Of a DNA stretch of 64,000 nt, positions 33,066 through 43,837 are shown in pieces; position 1 is the stretch's first letter; every line of letters begins with the position of its first letter. The position numbers and the translations under genes are program-made. A model generated the notes under the pieces. That model made no database searches. It was not told the DNA's origin and worked only from the letters and a program-made list of their open reading frames with translations. Source of the stretch: Desulfuromonas thiophila (GTDB taxonomy: Bacteria; Desulfobacterota; Desulfuromonadia; Desulfuromonadales; Desulfuromonadaceae); assembly GCF_900101955.1 (NCBI RefSeq), contig NZ_FNAQ01000002.1, positions 1 to 64,000 of the forward strand, in the 5' to 3' direction.

Positions 33066-34322
33066 ATGAAGAACTATCCCAAAATCACCAAGTTGACCCA
33101 CAATACCCTGGCGTTGGTGCTGGCTGGTGGCGAAGGCAGCCGGCTGAAGGATCTGACCCAGTGGCGCGCCAAGCCGGCGGTGCCGTTCGGCGGCAAATAC
33201 CGCATCATCGACTTCGTCCTGTCCAACTGCGTCAATTCCGACATCCGCCGCATCGGTGTGCTGACCCAGTACAAGTCGCATTCGCTCATTCGTCACATCC
33301 AGCGTGCCTGGAGCTTCATGCGTTACGAGGTTGGCGAGTTCGTCGAACTGCTGCCGGCTCAGCAGCGCCTGGGCAAGGACTGGTACCAGGGCACGGCCAA
33401 CGCCATCTACCAGAACATCGACATCATCCGGCGACACAAACCCCAGTATGTGCTGGTGTTGGGGGGGGACCATATCTATGCGATGGATTACCGCGACATG
33501 ATCGAAACCCATGCCCTGAGTGGTGCCGATGTCACCGTCGGCTGCGTCGAGGTGCCGCGCCTGGAGGCGACCGGTTTCGGGGTCATGTCCGTCGATGAAA
33601 ACCTGCGTATCGTACGCTTTACCGAAAAACCGGCCGATCCCGAACCCATGCCGGGCAAGCCGGACAAGGCCCTGGCCTCCATGGGTATCTACATTTTTTC
33701 GCCGGAGTTTTTGTTTGACAAGTTGATCGAGGACCATGACGACCCGGCCTCGTCAAAGGATTTTGGCAAGGACATCATCCCGTCGATTATCGCCAACAGC
33801 AACGTGCGGGCCTATCCCTTTGTCGATGAGGACGGCAAGCCCGGCTACTGGCGCGATGTTGGCACCATTGAGTCCTTCTGGAAGGCCAACATGGATCTGT
33901 GTTCGATCACGCCGGAGCTTAATCTCTACAACCGCGACTGGCCCATCTGGACCTATCAGGCCCAACTGCCCCCGGCCAAATTCGCCTTTGACGATCAGGG
34001 CCGGCGGGGTGCGGCCATTGATTCGCTCATTTCCGGTGGCTGCATCCTCTCCGGCGCCAGGGTCAAGCGTTCGGTGGTGTTCAGCGACTGCTTTCTGCAC
34101 AGCTATTCCTTTATCAAGGACAGCGTCATTCTGCCCCATGTCGATATCGGTCGGCACTGCCGCATCACCAAAGCCGTGATTGACAAATCCTGTGTGATCC
34201 CGCCTAATACGGTGATCGGAGAGGATCACGCCGAGGATAAAAAACGCTTCTATGTCGATGAAAACGGAATTGTTCTGGTGACGCCGGACATGCTGGGCCA
34301 GCATCTGCACGTGGTGCGCTAG
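33066..34322 (+). CDS. glgC: Glucose-1-phosphate adenylyltransferase (ADP-glucose pyrophosphorylase)
   Basis: 418 residues. It makes ADP-glucose, the committed donor for glycogen. The nucleotide loop [17 protein letters not shown], the [19 protein letters not shown] block, [15 protein letters not shown] and the FTEKPADP segment are all present, followed by a left-handed beta-helix C-terminal domain. It is the gateway of the synthesis branch. GAGGAG lies 5 bases before the ATG at 33066. It follows glk by about 50 bases. Confidence 0.95.
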   Translation: MKNYPKITKLTHNTLALVLAGGEGSRLKDLTQWRAKPAVPFGGKYRIIDFVLSNCVNSDIRRIGVLTQYKSHSLIRHIQRAWSFMRYEVGEFVELLPAQQRLGKDWYQGTANAIYQNIDIIRRHKPQYVLVLGGDHIYAMDYRDMIETHALSGADVTVGCVEVPRLEATGFGVMSVDENLRIVRFTEKPADPEPMPGKPDKALASMGIYIFSPEFLFDKLIEDHDDPASSKDFGKDIIPSIIANSNVRAYPFVDEDGKPGYWRDVGTIESFWKANMDLCSITPELNLYNRDWPIWTYQAQLPPAKFAFDDQGRRGAAIDSLISGGCILSGARVKRSVVFSDCFLHSYSFIKDSVILPHVDIGRHCRITKAVIDKSCVIPPNTVIGEDHAEDKKRFYVDENGIVLVTPDMLGQHLHVVR

Positions 34323-34365
34323 GCCCTGGGCGAGCGCTGGCGGGAAAGGACGCGCCACCTTCTTT

Positions 34366-36093
34366 ATGGAAAAGAAAATCAAGCTGGCCCTGTGCTGGCA
34401 CATGCATCAGCCCCATTATCGCGACGGGCTCGACGATATCTACCGTCTGCCCTGGGTCTATCTGCACGCCATCAAGGACTACGCCGACATGGCCGCCCAT
34501 CTGGAGGCCTGTCCCCAGGCGCGGGTGGTGGTCAATTTTGCGCCGGTGCTGCTGGAACAGATCAGCGATTATGCCGGGCAGATGCGGGCCTTTCTCGCCG
34601 AGGGCGCCATCATGCGCGACCCGCTGCTGAATCTGGTGGCCGGCGCTTCACCGGTGCCGGCTGAACCGGAGGCTCGTGCCGAAATCATCCGGGCCTGTCA
34701 GCGCGCCTACGCGCCCACCATGATCGATCGTTACGCGCCCTTTCGTACCCTGGTCGATATCGCCCGGGAGCAGTACAGCGCCGGTGAACTCGACACGGTG
34801 CGGGTCAGTTATCTCAGTCGCCAGTTCTTTGTCGATCTGCTGGTCTGGTATCATCTGAGCTGGATGGGCGCCAGCCTGCGGCAGAAGGATTTTCGCGTTA
34901 CCCGCCTGCTGGCGCGCAAGAACAATTACACCGCCGTCGACCAGCAGCTGCTGGTCGAGGTGATGGCCGACACCCTCGAAGGCATCATCCCGCGTTATCG
35001 CGCCCTGCAGCAGCGCGGCCAGATCGAGCTGTCGCTGACGCCCTACGGTCATCCCATCGTGCCGTTGCTGCTCGATTTTGCCGCGATGCAGCCGTCGCAA
35101 CCGGCGGCACCGCCGCCCCAGTCACCGGCCTATCCCGGTGGTGAGGCGCGCGCCCGCTGGCATGTCGAGCGGGGCCTGGAGGTGTTCGAACAGCACTTCG
35201 GTCATCGGCCCAAGGGCGTCTGGCTGTCGGAAGGCGGGGTCAGCAGCGCCGCTCTGGGCTTGCTGGACGAGTTCGGTTTTGACTGGACGGCCTCGGGTGA
35301 GGGGGTCTGGCGTGCCTCCTGCGAGCTGTCGCGGATCAGCCCCCAGGATCTGGAACATAAAAAGCTGCTGTACCGGCCGCTGAGCCATCCACCGCGGCAC
35401 TGTGCCCTGTTTTTCCGCGACGATGGCCTGTCCGATCTGATCGGTTTTCACTACAAAAGCTGGCGTGCTGAAGATGCGGTCAACGATTTTTGTCACCATC
35501 TGGAAAACATCCGCCAGTTTCTGCGCGATGAACCGGGCGAGCAGGTGGTGACGGTCATTCTTGATGGTGAGAATGCCTGGGAATACTATCCGGATAATGC
35601 CTACGCCTTTCTGTCCACGCTTTACCGCCGGCTGGCGGAACATCCCCGCATCGAGCTGGTCACCTTCAGCGAGGCGCTGGCCGCCTGTGGCGGACAGGCC
35701 CTCAGGGAGCTGTCCCAGCTGCGTGCCGGCAGCTGGGTGTACGGTTCTTTCTCCACCTGGATCGGCGACAAGGACAAAAACGATGCCTGGGATCTGCTGG
35801 CCGAGGCCAAGACCTGTTACGATCGGGTGATGGAATCTGGCCTGCTGTCGCAGGAAAAGAGCGCCAAAGCAGCGGAACAGCTGGCCATCTGTGAAGGTTC
35901 GGACTGGTTCTGGTGGTTTGGCGACTATAACCCGGCGGACAGCGTTCGCGATTTCGACCAGCTGTTTCGCCGTCATCTGATCCGGCTGTACCAGCTGCTG
36001 GAGAAGATCCCGCCTCAGAAACTGAAGAATCCCCTGTCGCATGGCGGTGGCGGTCCGAGCGACAATGCCGGCACCATGCGACGCAACGGGTAG
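34366..36093 (+). CDS. Glycoside hydrolase family 57 alpha-glucanase
   Basis: 575 residues. GH57 conserved regions are visible: HMHQPHYRD (12-20), YGHPIVPLL, GVWLSEGGVS with the nucleophile E289, and VILDGENAWEYYPDNAYAF with the acid/base D400. Members include amylopullulanases, 4-alpha-glucanotransferases and branching enzymes; the single-domain length and neighbours suggest intracellular alpha-1,4 or alpha-1,6 glucan trimming, but the exact specificity is not fixed by sequence. There is no signal peptide. No good ribosome binding site is seen at normal spacing. Confidence 0.85.
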   Translation: MEKKIKLALCWHMHQPHYRDGLDDIYRLPWVYLHAIKDYADMAAHLEACPQARVVVNFAPVLLEQISDYAGQMRAFLAEGAIMRDPLLNLVAGASPVPAEPEARAEIIRACQRAYAPTMIDRYAPFRTLVDIAREQYSAGELDTVRVSYLSRQFFVDLLVWYHLSWMGASLRQKDFRVTRLLARKNNYTAVDQQLLVEVMADTLEGIIPRYRALQQRGQIELSLTPYGHPIVPLLLDFAAMQPSQPAAPPPQSPAYPGGEARARWHVERGLEVFEQHFGHRPKGVWLSEGGVSSAALGLLDEFGFDWTASGEGVWRASCELSRISPQDLEHKKLLYRPLSHPPRHCALFFRDDGLSDLIGFHYKSWRAEDAVNDFCHHLENIRQFLRDEPGEQVVTVILDGENAWEYYPDNAYAFLSTLYRRLAEHPRIELVTFSEALAACGGQALRELSQLRAGSWVYGSFSTWIGDKDKNDAWDLLAEAKTCYDRVMESGLLSQEKSAKAAEQLAICEGSDWFWWFGDYNPADSVRDFDQLFRRHLIRLYQLLEKIPPQKLKNPLSHGGGGPSDNAGTMRRNG

Positions 36094-36121
36094 TATCCGA
36101 AAATCTTTGCTGTCCCAGGCA

Positions 36122-36144
36122 TGATGTTTTTGCAAAAAGCATCA
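36122..36144. promoter_or_regulatory. 23-base palindrome upstream of malQ, possible operator
   Basis: TGATGTTTTTGCAAAAAGCATCA is an inverted repeat with a perfect TTTTTGCAAAAA core and one unpaired base. It lies between the GH57 stop and the malQ leader element, where an operator of the second glycogen operon would be expected. Confidence 0.4.
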
Positions 36145-36190
36145 GGTTCGATGGCCAAAGCAAAAACGGCCAACGGTAAGGTGCGAGTCG

Positions 36191-36260
36191 TACGGCGCCA
36201 TGGCGAAGCCACGCGCCGGTTGCCGCAACGCAGCTGTTGGCGCGTTTTTGCGCTGCCATC
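36191..36260 (+). promoter_or_regulatory. Leader element B in front of malQ
   Basis: This is the second copy of the element at 28491-28552. Here a clear stem-loop CGGCGC-CAT-GGC-GAA-GCC-AC-GCGCCG (36194-36218) precedes the conserved 44-base core at 36217-36260. The core ends 17 bases before the malQ ATG, immediately upstream of its AAGGAAGG ribosome binding site, so refolding could affect translation or early termination (a T5 run lies inside the core). Confidence 0.6.
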
Positions 36261-36277
36261 AAGAAGGAAGGCTGAAC

Positions 36278-37627
36278 ATGCGCAAGGCGGGAGTACTGCT
36301 GCATCCGACCTCGTTGCCGCACGGCGTGATTGGTGACGAGGTCGAGAATTTTCTCGACTGGATGGCTCAGGCCGGTCTGACTCTGTGGCAGATGCTGCCG
36401 TTGACGCCGCCCCATGCCGACCGGTCGCCCTATCAGGCCTACAGCAGTTTTGCGCTCAATCCGGCCCTGCTGCCGCCCGCTGCCGCCCAGGCGACGCCTG
36501 ATGCCGACGAATTGGCCGACTTTGAGCGGCGTGAGGCCTTCTGGCTGGAGGATTATGCCCTGTTTGTTGCCCTGCGGCAGCAGCATGCCGATCGGGCCTG
36601 GTGCGACTGGCCCGAAGCCTTGCGGCACCGTGAGCCTGAGGCTCTGCAGCAGGCGCGGCGTGTTCAGGCGGACACCCTGGCCCGGCTCAAAAAGGAGCAG
36701 TTTCTGCTGCAGCGGCGCTGGCAGCTGATCCGCCAGCAGGCGCGGGCACGCGGTATCTGCCTGTTTGGCGATGTGCCCATCGCCGTGGCCTATGACAGCG
36801 CCGATGTCTGGGCCCGGCCGCAGCTGTTCAAACTTGATGCCGACCTGCAGCCGACGGTGGTGGCGGGCGTGCCCCCCGATTATTTCTCGCGCGAGGGTCA
36901 GCGCTGGGGCAACCCCCATTACAACTGGGAACTGCATCAGGCGACGGACTTCGCCTGGTGGCGCCAGCGCATGGCGGCAGCCCTGCGGCTGTTCGATCTG
37001 GTGCGTATCGATCATTTTCGCGGTCTGCAGGCCCTGTGGGAGATCCCGGCCGCATCGCCGACGGCGATGGAGGGCCGCTGGGTTGAAACCCCCGGCCGCG
37101 CCCTGCTCGAAGCCTTGCGGCAGGATTTTCCGGCCATGCCCTTTGTGGCCGAGGATCTTGGCCTGATTACCCCGGAGGTGATGCAACTGCGGGACGATTT
37201 CGGTCTGGCGGGTCTGGCGGTGTTGCAGTTTGGTTTCGATGACAGCCCCGACAACCCCCACCGCATTGGTGCGCAGCGGCCCAACTGCGTGGTTTACACC
37301 GGCACCCACGACAACAACACCAGTCTGGGCTGGTTCGAGGAGTTGCCCGCCGAGCGCCAGCAGCAGGTGCTGCGGCAGCTGCCAGAGGAAGCCGGCCCCA
37401 TGCCCTGGCCATTGATCGTGGCGGCCCTGGTCTCGGCCGCCGATCTGGCGGTGGTGCCGTTACAGGACTGGCTGGGGCTCGATGGCCAGCACCGCATGAA
37501 CGTGCCCGGCACCTGTGAGGGCAACTGGCGCTGGCGTTTCCGGGCCGAGCAGCTCGACAGCATTCTGGCTGGCCGCATCCGCCGCTGGCTGGAACAGACC
37601 GGCCGCCTGGCCCTCAAGGAGCGTTGA
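36278..37627 (+). CDS. malQ: 4-alpha-glucanotransferase (amylomaltase)
   Basis: 449 residues of GH77. It disproportionates maltodextrins left by phosphorylase. The family start [21 protein letters not shown], the nucleophile region [19 protein letters not shown] and [12 protein letters not shown] are visible; the length is slightly short of the ~500 usual for bacterial MalQ. The ATG at 36278 follows AGAAGGAAGG. It heads the second glycogen operon malQ-glgB-glgA-glgP-MFS, in which every gene overlaps or nearly touches the next. Confidence 0.93.
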   Translation: MRKAGVLLHPTSLPHGVIGDEVENFLDWMAQAGLTLWQMLPLTPPHADRSPYQAYSSFALNPALLPPAAAQATPDADELADFERREAFWLEDYALFVALRQQHADRAWCDWPEALRHREPEALQQARRVQADTLARLKKEQFLLQRRWQLIRQQARARGICLFGDVPIAVAYDSADVWARPQLFKLDADLQPTVVAGVPPDYFSREGQRWGNPHYNWELHQATDFAWWRQRMAAALRLFDLVRIDHFRGLQALWEIPAASPTAMEGRWVETPGRALLEALRQDFPAMPFVAEDLGLITPEVMQLRDDFGLAGLAVLQFGFDDSPDNPHRIGAQRPNCVVYTGTHDNNTSLGWFEELPAERQQQVLRQLPEEAGPMPWPLIVAALVSAADLAVVPLQDWLGLDGQHRMNVPGTCEGNWRWRFRAEQLDSILAGRIRRWLEQTGRLALKER

Positions 37628-37629
37628 GC

Positions 37630-39831
37630 ATGGACCAGCCCGCCGAATTTCTCACTCCCGCCAGCTACGATGTGCAGTGTCTGCGACAGGGCCGCCACTA
37701 CGATCCGTTCACCCTGCTGGGTTGTCATCCCCATCCACAGGGCGGCTGGTTGTTGCGTTGCTGGTTGCCCGGTGCCGTGCGTGTGCGGCTTGAGCAGGGC
37801 CCTGAACTGCGCCGCGTCGGTGACAGTGCGCTGTTTTCTGTCTGGCTGTCGGGGGCCGACCGTGCCAGTCTGCCGCGCCATTACGCTTTGCTGTGGCAGG
37901 ATGGCTGTGGCCAGGACCGCCGCAGCCTGTGCCCGTACAGCTTCGCGCCACAGATCGGCGATCTCGACCTGCATCTGTTCGGCGAAGGCCGTCACTGGCA
38001 ACTCTACAACGTGCTGGGTGCCCGCTGGTGCAACATTGAGGGCGTCGAAGGTGTACAGTTTGCCGTCTGGGCGCCCTCGGCCGAGCGGGTGTCGGTGGTC
38101 GGCAATTTCAACGGCTGGAACGGCCTGTGCCATCCCATGCGCTCGCGCGGCGGTTCTGGCGTGTGGGAGCTGTTCATTCCCGGCCTGGATGATGGTGAAC
38201 GTTACAAGTACGAGATCCGCAACCTGCATAGCGGCCACTGCTTCATGAAGGCCGATCCCTATGCCCGTTCGATGGAGATGCGGCCGCGCACCGCTTCCAT
38301 CGTTCACCGTAGCCGTTTTCCGTGGCAGGATGGCGACTGGCTGGCCCGCCGCGCTGACTTCGACTGGCAACACCAGCCGTTGAATATTTATGAGGTGCAT
38401 CTGGGTTCCTGGCAGCGCAGCGATGATGGCCGTTTTCTCAACTATCGCGAGCTGGCCCGCCGGCTGGTGGACTATGTACGCTGGATGGGATTCACTCACA
38501 TCAATCTGTTGCCGCTGAGCGAGCATCCGCTGGATGAATCCTGGGGCTACCAGACCTCGGCCTACTACGCGCCGACACGGCGCTATGGCGATCCCGATGA
38601 CTTCCGTTACTTTGTCGATTATTGTCATCAGCACGATATCGGTGTCTTTCTCGACTGGGTGCCGGCCCATTTTCCCAAAGACAGTTTCGCCCTGGCCCGT
38701 TTTGACGGTACGGCGCTGTACGAACACGAAGATCCGCGGCTGGGCGAGCACCAGGACTGGGGTACCTACATCTTCAATTTCGGCCGCAACGAGGTGCGCA
38801 ATTTTCTGCTGGCCAATGCCCTGTACTGGATGCGCGAGTTTCATGTTGATGGCCTGCGGGTTGATGCCGTGGCCTCCATGCTCTATCTCGACTATTCGCG
38901 GGCCCCGGGCCAGTGGCTGCCCAACCGCTACGGTGGCAACGAGAATCTCGAAGCCATTGAATTTCTCAAACAGCTCAATACCGAGGTGCATGCCCAGTAC
39001 CCCGGCGTGGTGATGATGGCCGAGGAGTCGACCTCCTGGCCAATGGTGTCGCGCCCCATCTGGATGGGGGGGCTGGGATTCTCAATGAAGTGGAATATGG
39101 GCTGGATGAACGACACCCTTAGCTACTTCGAAAAAGATCCGATTCATCGGCGCTATCACCATAACCAGCTGACCTTCAGCCAGCTCTACGCCTACAGCGA
39201 AAATTTTATCCTGCCGCTGTCCCACGACGAGGTGGTGCATCTCAAGCGTTCGCTGCTCGACAAGATGCCCGGCGATCTGTGGCAGAAGTACGCCAATCTG
39301 CGCCTGCTGCTGGCTTGGCAGATGCTGCATCCGGGCAAGAAGCTGCTGTTCATGGGTGGCGAATTCGGCCAATGGGCTGAGTGGGACTGCCGTCGGGCCC
39401 TCGACTGGCAGCTGTGCGATGTGCCGGCGCATCGGGGTGTGCAACTGCTGCAGCGCGATCTCAATCAGCTTTACGCCACCGAACCCGCTCTGTACCGACA
39501 TGACTTCGACCACCAGGGCTTCTGCTGGCTCGACTGCAATGATTACGAGCAGTCGGTGCTGGCCTTCATTCGCCAGGACCACGACCAGCAACTGCTGTGC
39601 ATTTTCAATTTCACCCCGGTGGTGCGCCATGATTACCGCCTTGGCGCGCCGCGCCGCGGCGTTTACCGCGAACGGCTCAACAGTGACGCCGCCTTCTATG
39701 GCGGCAGCAACCTGGGGATGGGCGGCCAGGTGACGGCCGAGCCGACGCCCTGGCAACACTGGCCGGCCAGCCTGCGGCTGACGTTGCCGCCGCTGGCGGT
39801 TGTGGTGCTGCGTTTTGAGGAGACCTGCTGA
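37630..39831 (+). CDS. glgB: 1,4-alpha-glucan branching enzyme, GH13
   Basis: 733 residues with two N-terminal beta domains (FTLLGCHPH... and [19 protein letters not shown]) and the GH13 barrel. Catalytic regions are [17 protein letters not shown] (nucleophile Asp), [10 protein letters not shown] (acid/base Glu) and [10 protein letters not shown]. It adds alpha-1,6 branches to glycogen. The ATG lies three bases after the malQ stop with AAGGAG at 7 bases. A shared TGATG links it to glgA. Confidence 0.95.
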   Translation: MDQPAEFLTPASYDVQCLRQGRHYDPFTLLGCHPHPQGGWLLRCWLPGAVRVRLEQGPELRRVGDSALFSVWLSGADRASLPRHYALLWQDGCGQDRRSLCPYSFAPQIGDLDLHLFGEGRHWQLYNVLGARWCNIEGVEGVQFAVWAPSAERVSVVGNFNGWNGLCHPMRSRGGSGVWELFIPGLDDGERYKYEIRNLHSGHCFMKADPYARSMEMRPRTASIVHRSRFPWQDGDWLARRADFDWQHQPLNIYEVHLGSWQRSDDGRFLNYRELARRLVDYVRWMGFTHINLLPLSEHPLDESWGYQTSAYYAPTRRYGDPDDFRYFVDYCHQHDIGVFLDWVPAHFPKDSFALARFDGTALYEHEDPRLGEHQDWGTYIFNFGRNEVRNFLLANALYWMREFHVDGLRVDAVASMLYLDYSRAPGQWLPNRYGGNENLEAIEFLKQLNTEVHAQYPGVVMMAEESTSWPMVSRPIWMGGLGFSMKWNMGWMNDTLSYFEKDPIHRRYHHNQLTFSQLYAYSENFILPLSHDEVVHLKRSLLDKMPGDLWQKYANLRLLLAWQMLHPGKKLLFMGGEFGQWAEWDCRRALDWQLCDVPAHRGVQLLQRDLNQLYATEPALYRHDFDHQGFCWLDCNDYEQSVLAFIRQDHDQQLLCIFNFTPVVRHDYRLGAPRRGVYRERLNSDAAFYGGSNLGMGGQVTAEPTPWQHWPASLRLTLPPLAVVVLRFEETC

Positions 39832-41321
39832 TGCGCCTGCTGTTTGCCACCTCCGAGATCTATCCGGTTGTCAAGACCGGTGGTCTGGCCGATGTCAGTG
39901 CCGGGTTGAGCAACGCCCTGCAGCAGCTGGGGGTCGAGGTGCGCCTGCTGTTGCCGGCTTATGCTGTGGCGCTGGAGCGATTGCAGCAGGTCGAGGAGTT
40001 GGCGCGTTTTGATGTCGCCGGTTGCGGTCGTCAGCGGTCGGCGCGGCTGCTGCAGGCCCGCCACGCTGAACTCGACAGCCCCCTGTGGCTGATCGATATC
40101 CCCGGCCTGTTCGATCGGCCCGGCAACCCCTATCAGGCGGCCGATGGTAGCGACTGGTGGGATAATGGTGAACGCTTCGGCCTGTTCTGTCTGGCCGCCG
40201 CCGAACTGGCCCAGGGCCGTGTCGGCTTGTCCTGGCAGCCCGATCTGGTGCAGGCCAATGACTGGCAGACCGGCCTGCTGCCGGCCCTGCTGACGCGGGA
40301 GTCGCGCCGGCCGCGCACCCTGTTCACCATCCACAACCTGTCTTACGGCGGCCATTTCCCCCCCAGCCTGTTCACCGGCCTGGGGCTGCCGCCGCACTGG
40401 TGGCAGATCGAGGGGGTTGAATTTTACGGCCAGTTTTCTTTTCTCAAGGCCGGTATCCAGTTTGCCGATCAGGTCACGACGGTCAGCCCCAGTTACGCGG
40501 CCGAGATCTGTCTGCCGCCGCAGGGTTATGGTTTTGATGGCCTGCTGGCACGGCGCCGGGCCGAAGGCGCGCTGCACGGCATTCTTAACGGCATTGATAC
40601 GCGGGTGTGGAACCCGGCCAACGATCCGGCACTGGCCCGCAACTACAGCCTGACCGCCGATCTGGCGGCGGGCAAGGCCGCCAATCAACAGGCGGTGCTG
40701 CGCCAGTTGGGCGCGGCGCACCCCGCCCGGCCGGCGGTGCCGTTGCTGGCCTTTATCGGCCGGCTGGTGGAGCAGAAGGGCATTGATCTGCTGCTGGAGG
40801 TGCTGCCCTCGCTTCTGCAGCAGACGGCGGCGCGGGTTGTGCTGCTTGGCAGCGGCATGGCTCATTACGAAGCGGCTTTGCGGACACTGGCGGCGCAGCA
40901 GCCCGAGCGGGTGCTGCTGCATATCGGCTATGATGAGGTTCTGGCCCACCGTGTTGAGGCGGCGGCTGATCTGTTTCTGATGCCGTCACGCTTTGAGCCC
41001 TGTGGTCTCAATCAGCTCTACAGTTTGGCCTATGGCACGCCGCCGCTGGTGCGGGCCACCGGTGGGCTCAGGGATACGGTGACCGATGCCGACGCGACCA
41101 GCCTAGCTGCCGGCACGGCTACGGGTTTTGTTTTTCATGAGGCCACGCCCACGGCCTTGCTGCAGACGGTTCTGCGGGCCCTGCGGCTGTGGCAGCAGCC
41201 GGCCCTGTGGCGTCAGCTGCAGGAAGCCGGCATGGGGCAGGATTTCAGCTGGCAGCGCAGCGCGCGCAGCTATTTGCAGCTTTATCGCCAGGGAGAAGCC
41301 GATGTACGCACCGGACAATGA
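39831..41321 (+). CDS. glgA: Glycogen synthase, ADP-glucose-dependent (GT5)
   Basis: 496 residues. The N-terminal ADP-glucose-binding motif KTGGLADVSAGL, ANDWQTGLLPALL, TIHNLSYGG, and the C-terminal PSRFEPCGLNQLYSLAYGTPPLVRATGGLRDTV (given in parts) are diagnostic of GlgA. It extends alpha-1,4 chains from ADP-glucose made by GlgC. The ATG shares one base with the glgB stop, and its own end overlaps glgP by 20 bases, indicating tight translational coupling. Confidence 0.95.
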   Translation: MRLLFATSEIYPVVKTGGLADVSAGLSNALQQLGVEVRLLLPAYAVALERLQQVEELARFDVAGCGRQRSARLLQARHAELDSPLWLIDIPGLFDRPGNPYQAADGSDWWDNGERFGLFCLAAAELAQGRVGLSWQPDLVQANDWQTGLLPALLTRESRRPRTLFTIHNLSYGGHFPPSLFTGLGLPPHWWQIEGVEFYGQFSFLKAGIQFADQVTTVSPSYAAEICLPPQGYGFDGLLARRRAEGALHGILNGIDTRVWNPANDPALARNYSLTADLAAGKAANQQAVLRQLGAAHPARPAVPLLAFIGRLVEQKGIDLLLEVLPSLLQQTAARVVLLGSGMAHYEAALRTLAAQQPERVLLHIGYDEVLAHRVEAAADLFLMPSRFEPCGLNQLYSLAYGTPPLVRATGGLRDTVTDADATSLAAGTATGFVFHEATPTALLQTVLRALRLWQQPALWRQLQEAGMGQDFSWQRSARSYLQLYRQGEADVRTGQ

Positions 41322-43830
41322 GGATTGCGCCAACTTCGAGGCCGAGGTGCTGGCCAAGGCCATGCGCTGTCTGGGCAATGACAGCGCCAGCCTGGAAACC
41401 AGTTTTCTGCACTATCTCTACAATACCTTTGGCCGCCAGCTGGCCTCGCCCGACTACTACCAGTTCAAGGCGCTGTCGTTCAGTATCCGCGACCGCTTGA
41501 TGTGTCAGTGGAAACAGACTTGGCTGGCCCATTACCGCAGTGGCACCAAAAAGGCCTACTACCTGTCGATGGAATTTCTCATCGGCCGGTCATTGATCAA
41601 CAATCTGCTCAATCTCGGGCTGGAGGAGTCGGTGCGTCAGGCCCTCCATGCGCTGGGCATCGCTCTGGAAGAGCTGGAACAGGCCGAGCGCGATGCCGGT
41701 CTTGGCAATGGCGGTCTGGGACGGCTGGCGGCCTGCTTCATGGACAGCTGCGCCACCCTGCAGCTGCCGGTGATGGGTTATGGTCTGCGCTACAAATACG
41801 GCATGTTCCGCCAGCGTATCCAGAACGGTTATCAGGTGGAAGACCCCGATCCCTGGTTGCGTCATGGTGAATACCCCTGGGAGGTGCAGCGCGCCGATTA
41901 CACCTGCGTGGTACGCTTCGGCGGCTATACCCGCATGTACAAGGAACCCCACAGCGGCCGGCTGATCGTGCACTGGGAACATGCCGAGGAGGTGCTGGCG
42001 GTGCCCTATGATGTCCCCATCGCCGGTTTCCGCAACCAGACCGTCAACACCTTGCGGCTGTGGTCGGCCACCTCGGCCGAAGATTTCGATCTATCTGACT
42101 TTAACGCCGGTTCCTACTTTGAGGCGGTGGCGGAAAAGAACGACGCTGAAGCCATCACCATGGTGCTTTACCCCAACGATGCCAGTGAGAATGGCAAGGA
42201 GCTGCGCCTGCGCCAGCAGTATTTTCTGGTATCGGCCAGCCTGCAGGACGTGGTGCGCCACTGGAAACGGGCGCATGGCAGCGATTTCAGCCGTTTTGCC
42301 GAATTCAACGTCTTTCAGCTCAACGATACCCATCCGAGTCTGGCGGTGCCGGAACTGATGCGGATTCTGCTCGACGAGGAGCAATTTGACTGGGACAGTG
42401 CCTGGGCAATTGTCAGCCGTACCCTGGCCTATACCAATCACACCCTGCTGCCGGAGGCGCTGGAAACCTGGCCGGTGACGTTGCTGCAGCGGTTGCTGCC
42501 ACGCTTGCTGGAGGTGATTTACGAGATTAACGGCCGCTTTTTGTCACAGGTGGCGATGAAGTGGCCGGCCGACCGCGACCGGCTGCGGCGCATGTCCATC
42601 GTGGACCAGGACGGTCGTGTGCGCATGGCCCATCTGGCATTGGTAGGCAGTTACTCCGTTAACGGCGTGGCCGCGCTGCATTCCCGCTTGCTCAAAGAGG
42701 GGCTGTTTCGCGACTTTCACCAGCTCTGGCCCGAGCGCTTCAACAACAAGACCAATGGCGTCACGCCGCGGCGCTGGTTGGCGGCGGCCAATCCGGCCTT
42801 GCGCGGCCTGCTCAACGAGACGATTGGCGAGGGCTGGCTGACCGATCTCGACCAGCTGCAGGCGCTGGAGGAAAAGACCTACGATCCGGTTTTTCTTGAG
42901 CGTTGGCATCAGGTGCGGCGCCACAACAAGCAGCGCCTGGCCGCGCTGGTGCGCGAGCGTACCGGCATTGTCCTGAATACCGAGGCCCTGTTCGATGTGC
43001 AGGTCAAGCGGATTCACGAGTACAAGCGTCAGTTGCTCAATGTCCTGCATCTGATTCACCTGTATGCCCGGATCAAGTTTGGCCCGGCGGAGCCCTGGAC
43101 CAACCGTTGCGCCATCATCGGCGGCAAGGCGGCGCCGGGATACGCCATGGCCAAAACCATCATCAAGCTGATCCACAATGTGGCGGCCGTCATCAATCGT
43201 GATCCCGATGTGGGTGATCGCCTCAAACTGGTGTTTCTGCCCGACTACAACGTGTCGGCCATGGAGGTGATCTGCCCCGGTACCGATCTGTCCGAGCAGA
43301 TTTCCACCGCGGGTAAGGAGGCCTCGGGTACTGGCAACATGAAGTTCATGATGAACGGCGCCCTGACCATCGGTACCCTCGACGGCGCCAACGTCGAAAT
43401 CCGCGAAGCGGTGGGCGAGGAAAATTTCTTTCTTTTTGGCTTGCGGGCCGAAGAGGTCGCGGCCGCCCGGCGCAATTACAATCCGCAGGCACTGGTCGAG
43501 GCTGACACCAGTCTGCGCCAGGTGCTGCAATTGCTGGAAGCCGGCCACTTCAACCAGTTCGAGCCGGGGATCTTCGACGACCTGATCGCCGGCATGCTCA
43601 GCCCGGCTGACCCCTGGCTGACCCTGGCCGATTTCCGCAGCTACATGCAGGCCCAGCAGCGGGTCGATCAGGCCTATCTTGATCAACCCGGCTGGATGCG
43701 CATGAGCATTATCAATACCGCCCGCAGTGGCCGGTTTTCCACCGACCGCACCATGCGCCAGTACAACGAGGAGATCTGGCATCTGCGGCCGATTCAGGTG
43801 GCGCCTCTGATGACGACGGCGCGGGGCTGA
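41302..43830 (+). CDS. glgP: Glycogen phosphorylase, long (classical) type
   Basis: 842 residues of GT35, normal for bacterial GlgP. Blocks include KAYYLSMEFLIGRSL, DAGLGNGGLGRLAACFMDS, NDTHPSLAVPELMR, VKRIHEYKRQLLNVLH and ASGTGNMKFMMNGALTIG with the PLP-binding K681. It releases glucose-1-phosphate from glycogen. The ATG at 41302 lies inside the end of glgA behind GGGAG. It is clearly different from the short phosphorylase at 28583, with which it shares only core motifs. Confidence 0.95.
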   Translation: MYAPDNEDCANFEAEVLAKAMRCLGNDSASLETSFLHYLYNTFGRQLASPDYYQFKALSFSIRDRLMCQWKQTWLAHYRSGTKKAYYLSMEFLIGRSLINNLLNLGLEESVRQALHALGIALEELEQAERDAGLGNGGLGRLAACFMDSCATLQLPVMGYGLRYKYGMFRQRIQNGYQVEDPDPWLRHGEYPWEVQRADYTCVVRFGGYTRMYKEPHSGRLIVHWEHAEEVLAVPYDVPIAGFRNQTVNTLRLWSATSAEDFDLSDFNAGSYFEAVAEKNDAEAITMVLYPNDASENGKELRLRQQYFLVSASLQDVVRHWKRAHGSDFSRFAEFNVFQLNDTHPSLAVPELMRILLDEEQFDWDSAWAIVSRTLAYTNHTLLPEALETWPVTLLQRLLPRLLEVIYEINGRFLSQVAMKWPADRDRLRRMSIVDQDGRVRMAHLALVGSYSVNGVAALHSRLLKEGLFRDFHQLWPERFNNKTNGVTPRRWLAAANPALRGLLNETIGEGWLTDLDQLQALEEKTYDPVFLERWHQVRRHNKQRLAALVRERTGIVLNTEALFDVQVKRIHEYKRQLLNVLHLIHLYARIKFGPAEPWTNRCAIIGGKAAPGYAMAKTIIKLIHNVAAVINRDPDVGDRLKLVFLPDYNVSAMEVICPGTDLSEQISTAGKEASGTGNMKFMMNGALTIGTLDGANVEIREAVGEENFFLFGLRAEEVAAARRNYNPQALVEADTSLRQVLQLLEAGHFNQFEPGIFDDLIAGMLSPADPWLTLADFRSYMQAQQRVDQAYLDQPGWMRMSIINTARSGRFSTDRTMRQYNEEIWHLRPIQVAPLMTTARG

Positions 43831-43837
43831 AAAAATC

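Noticed and set aside
36161-36260. The malQ leader as a GEMM (c-di-GMP/cGAMP) riboswitch
   Set aside because: The GCAAACC, GAAA tetraloop and GGACGCAAAGCC signatures are missing in both copies, despite a superficial GGTTGCCG.
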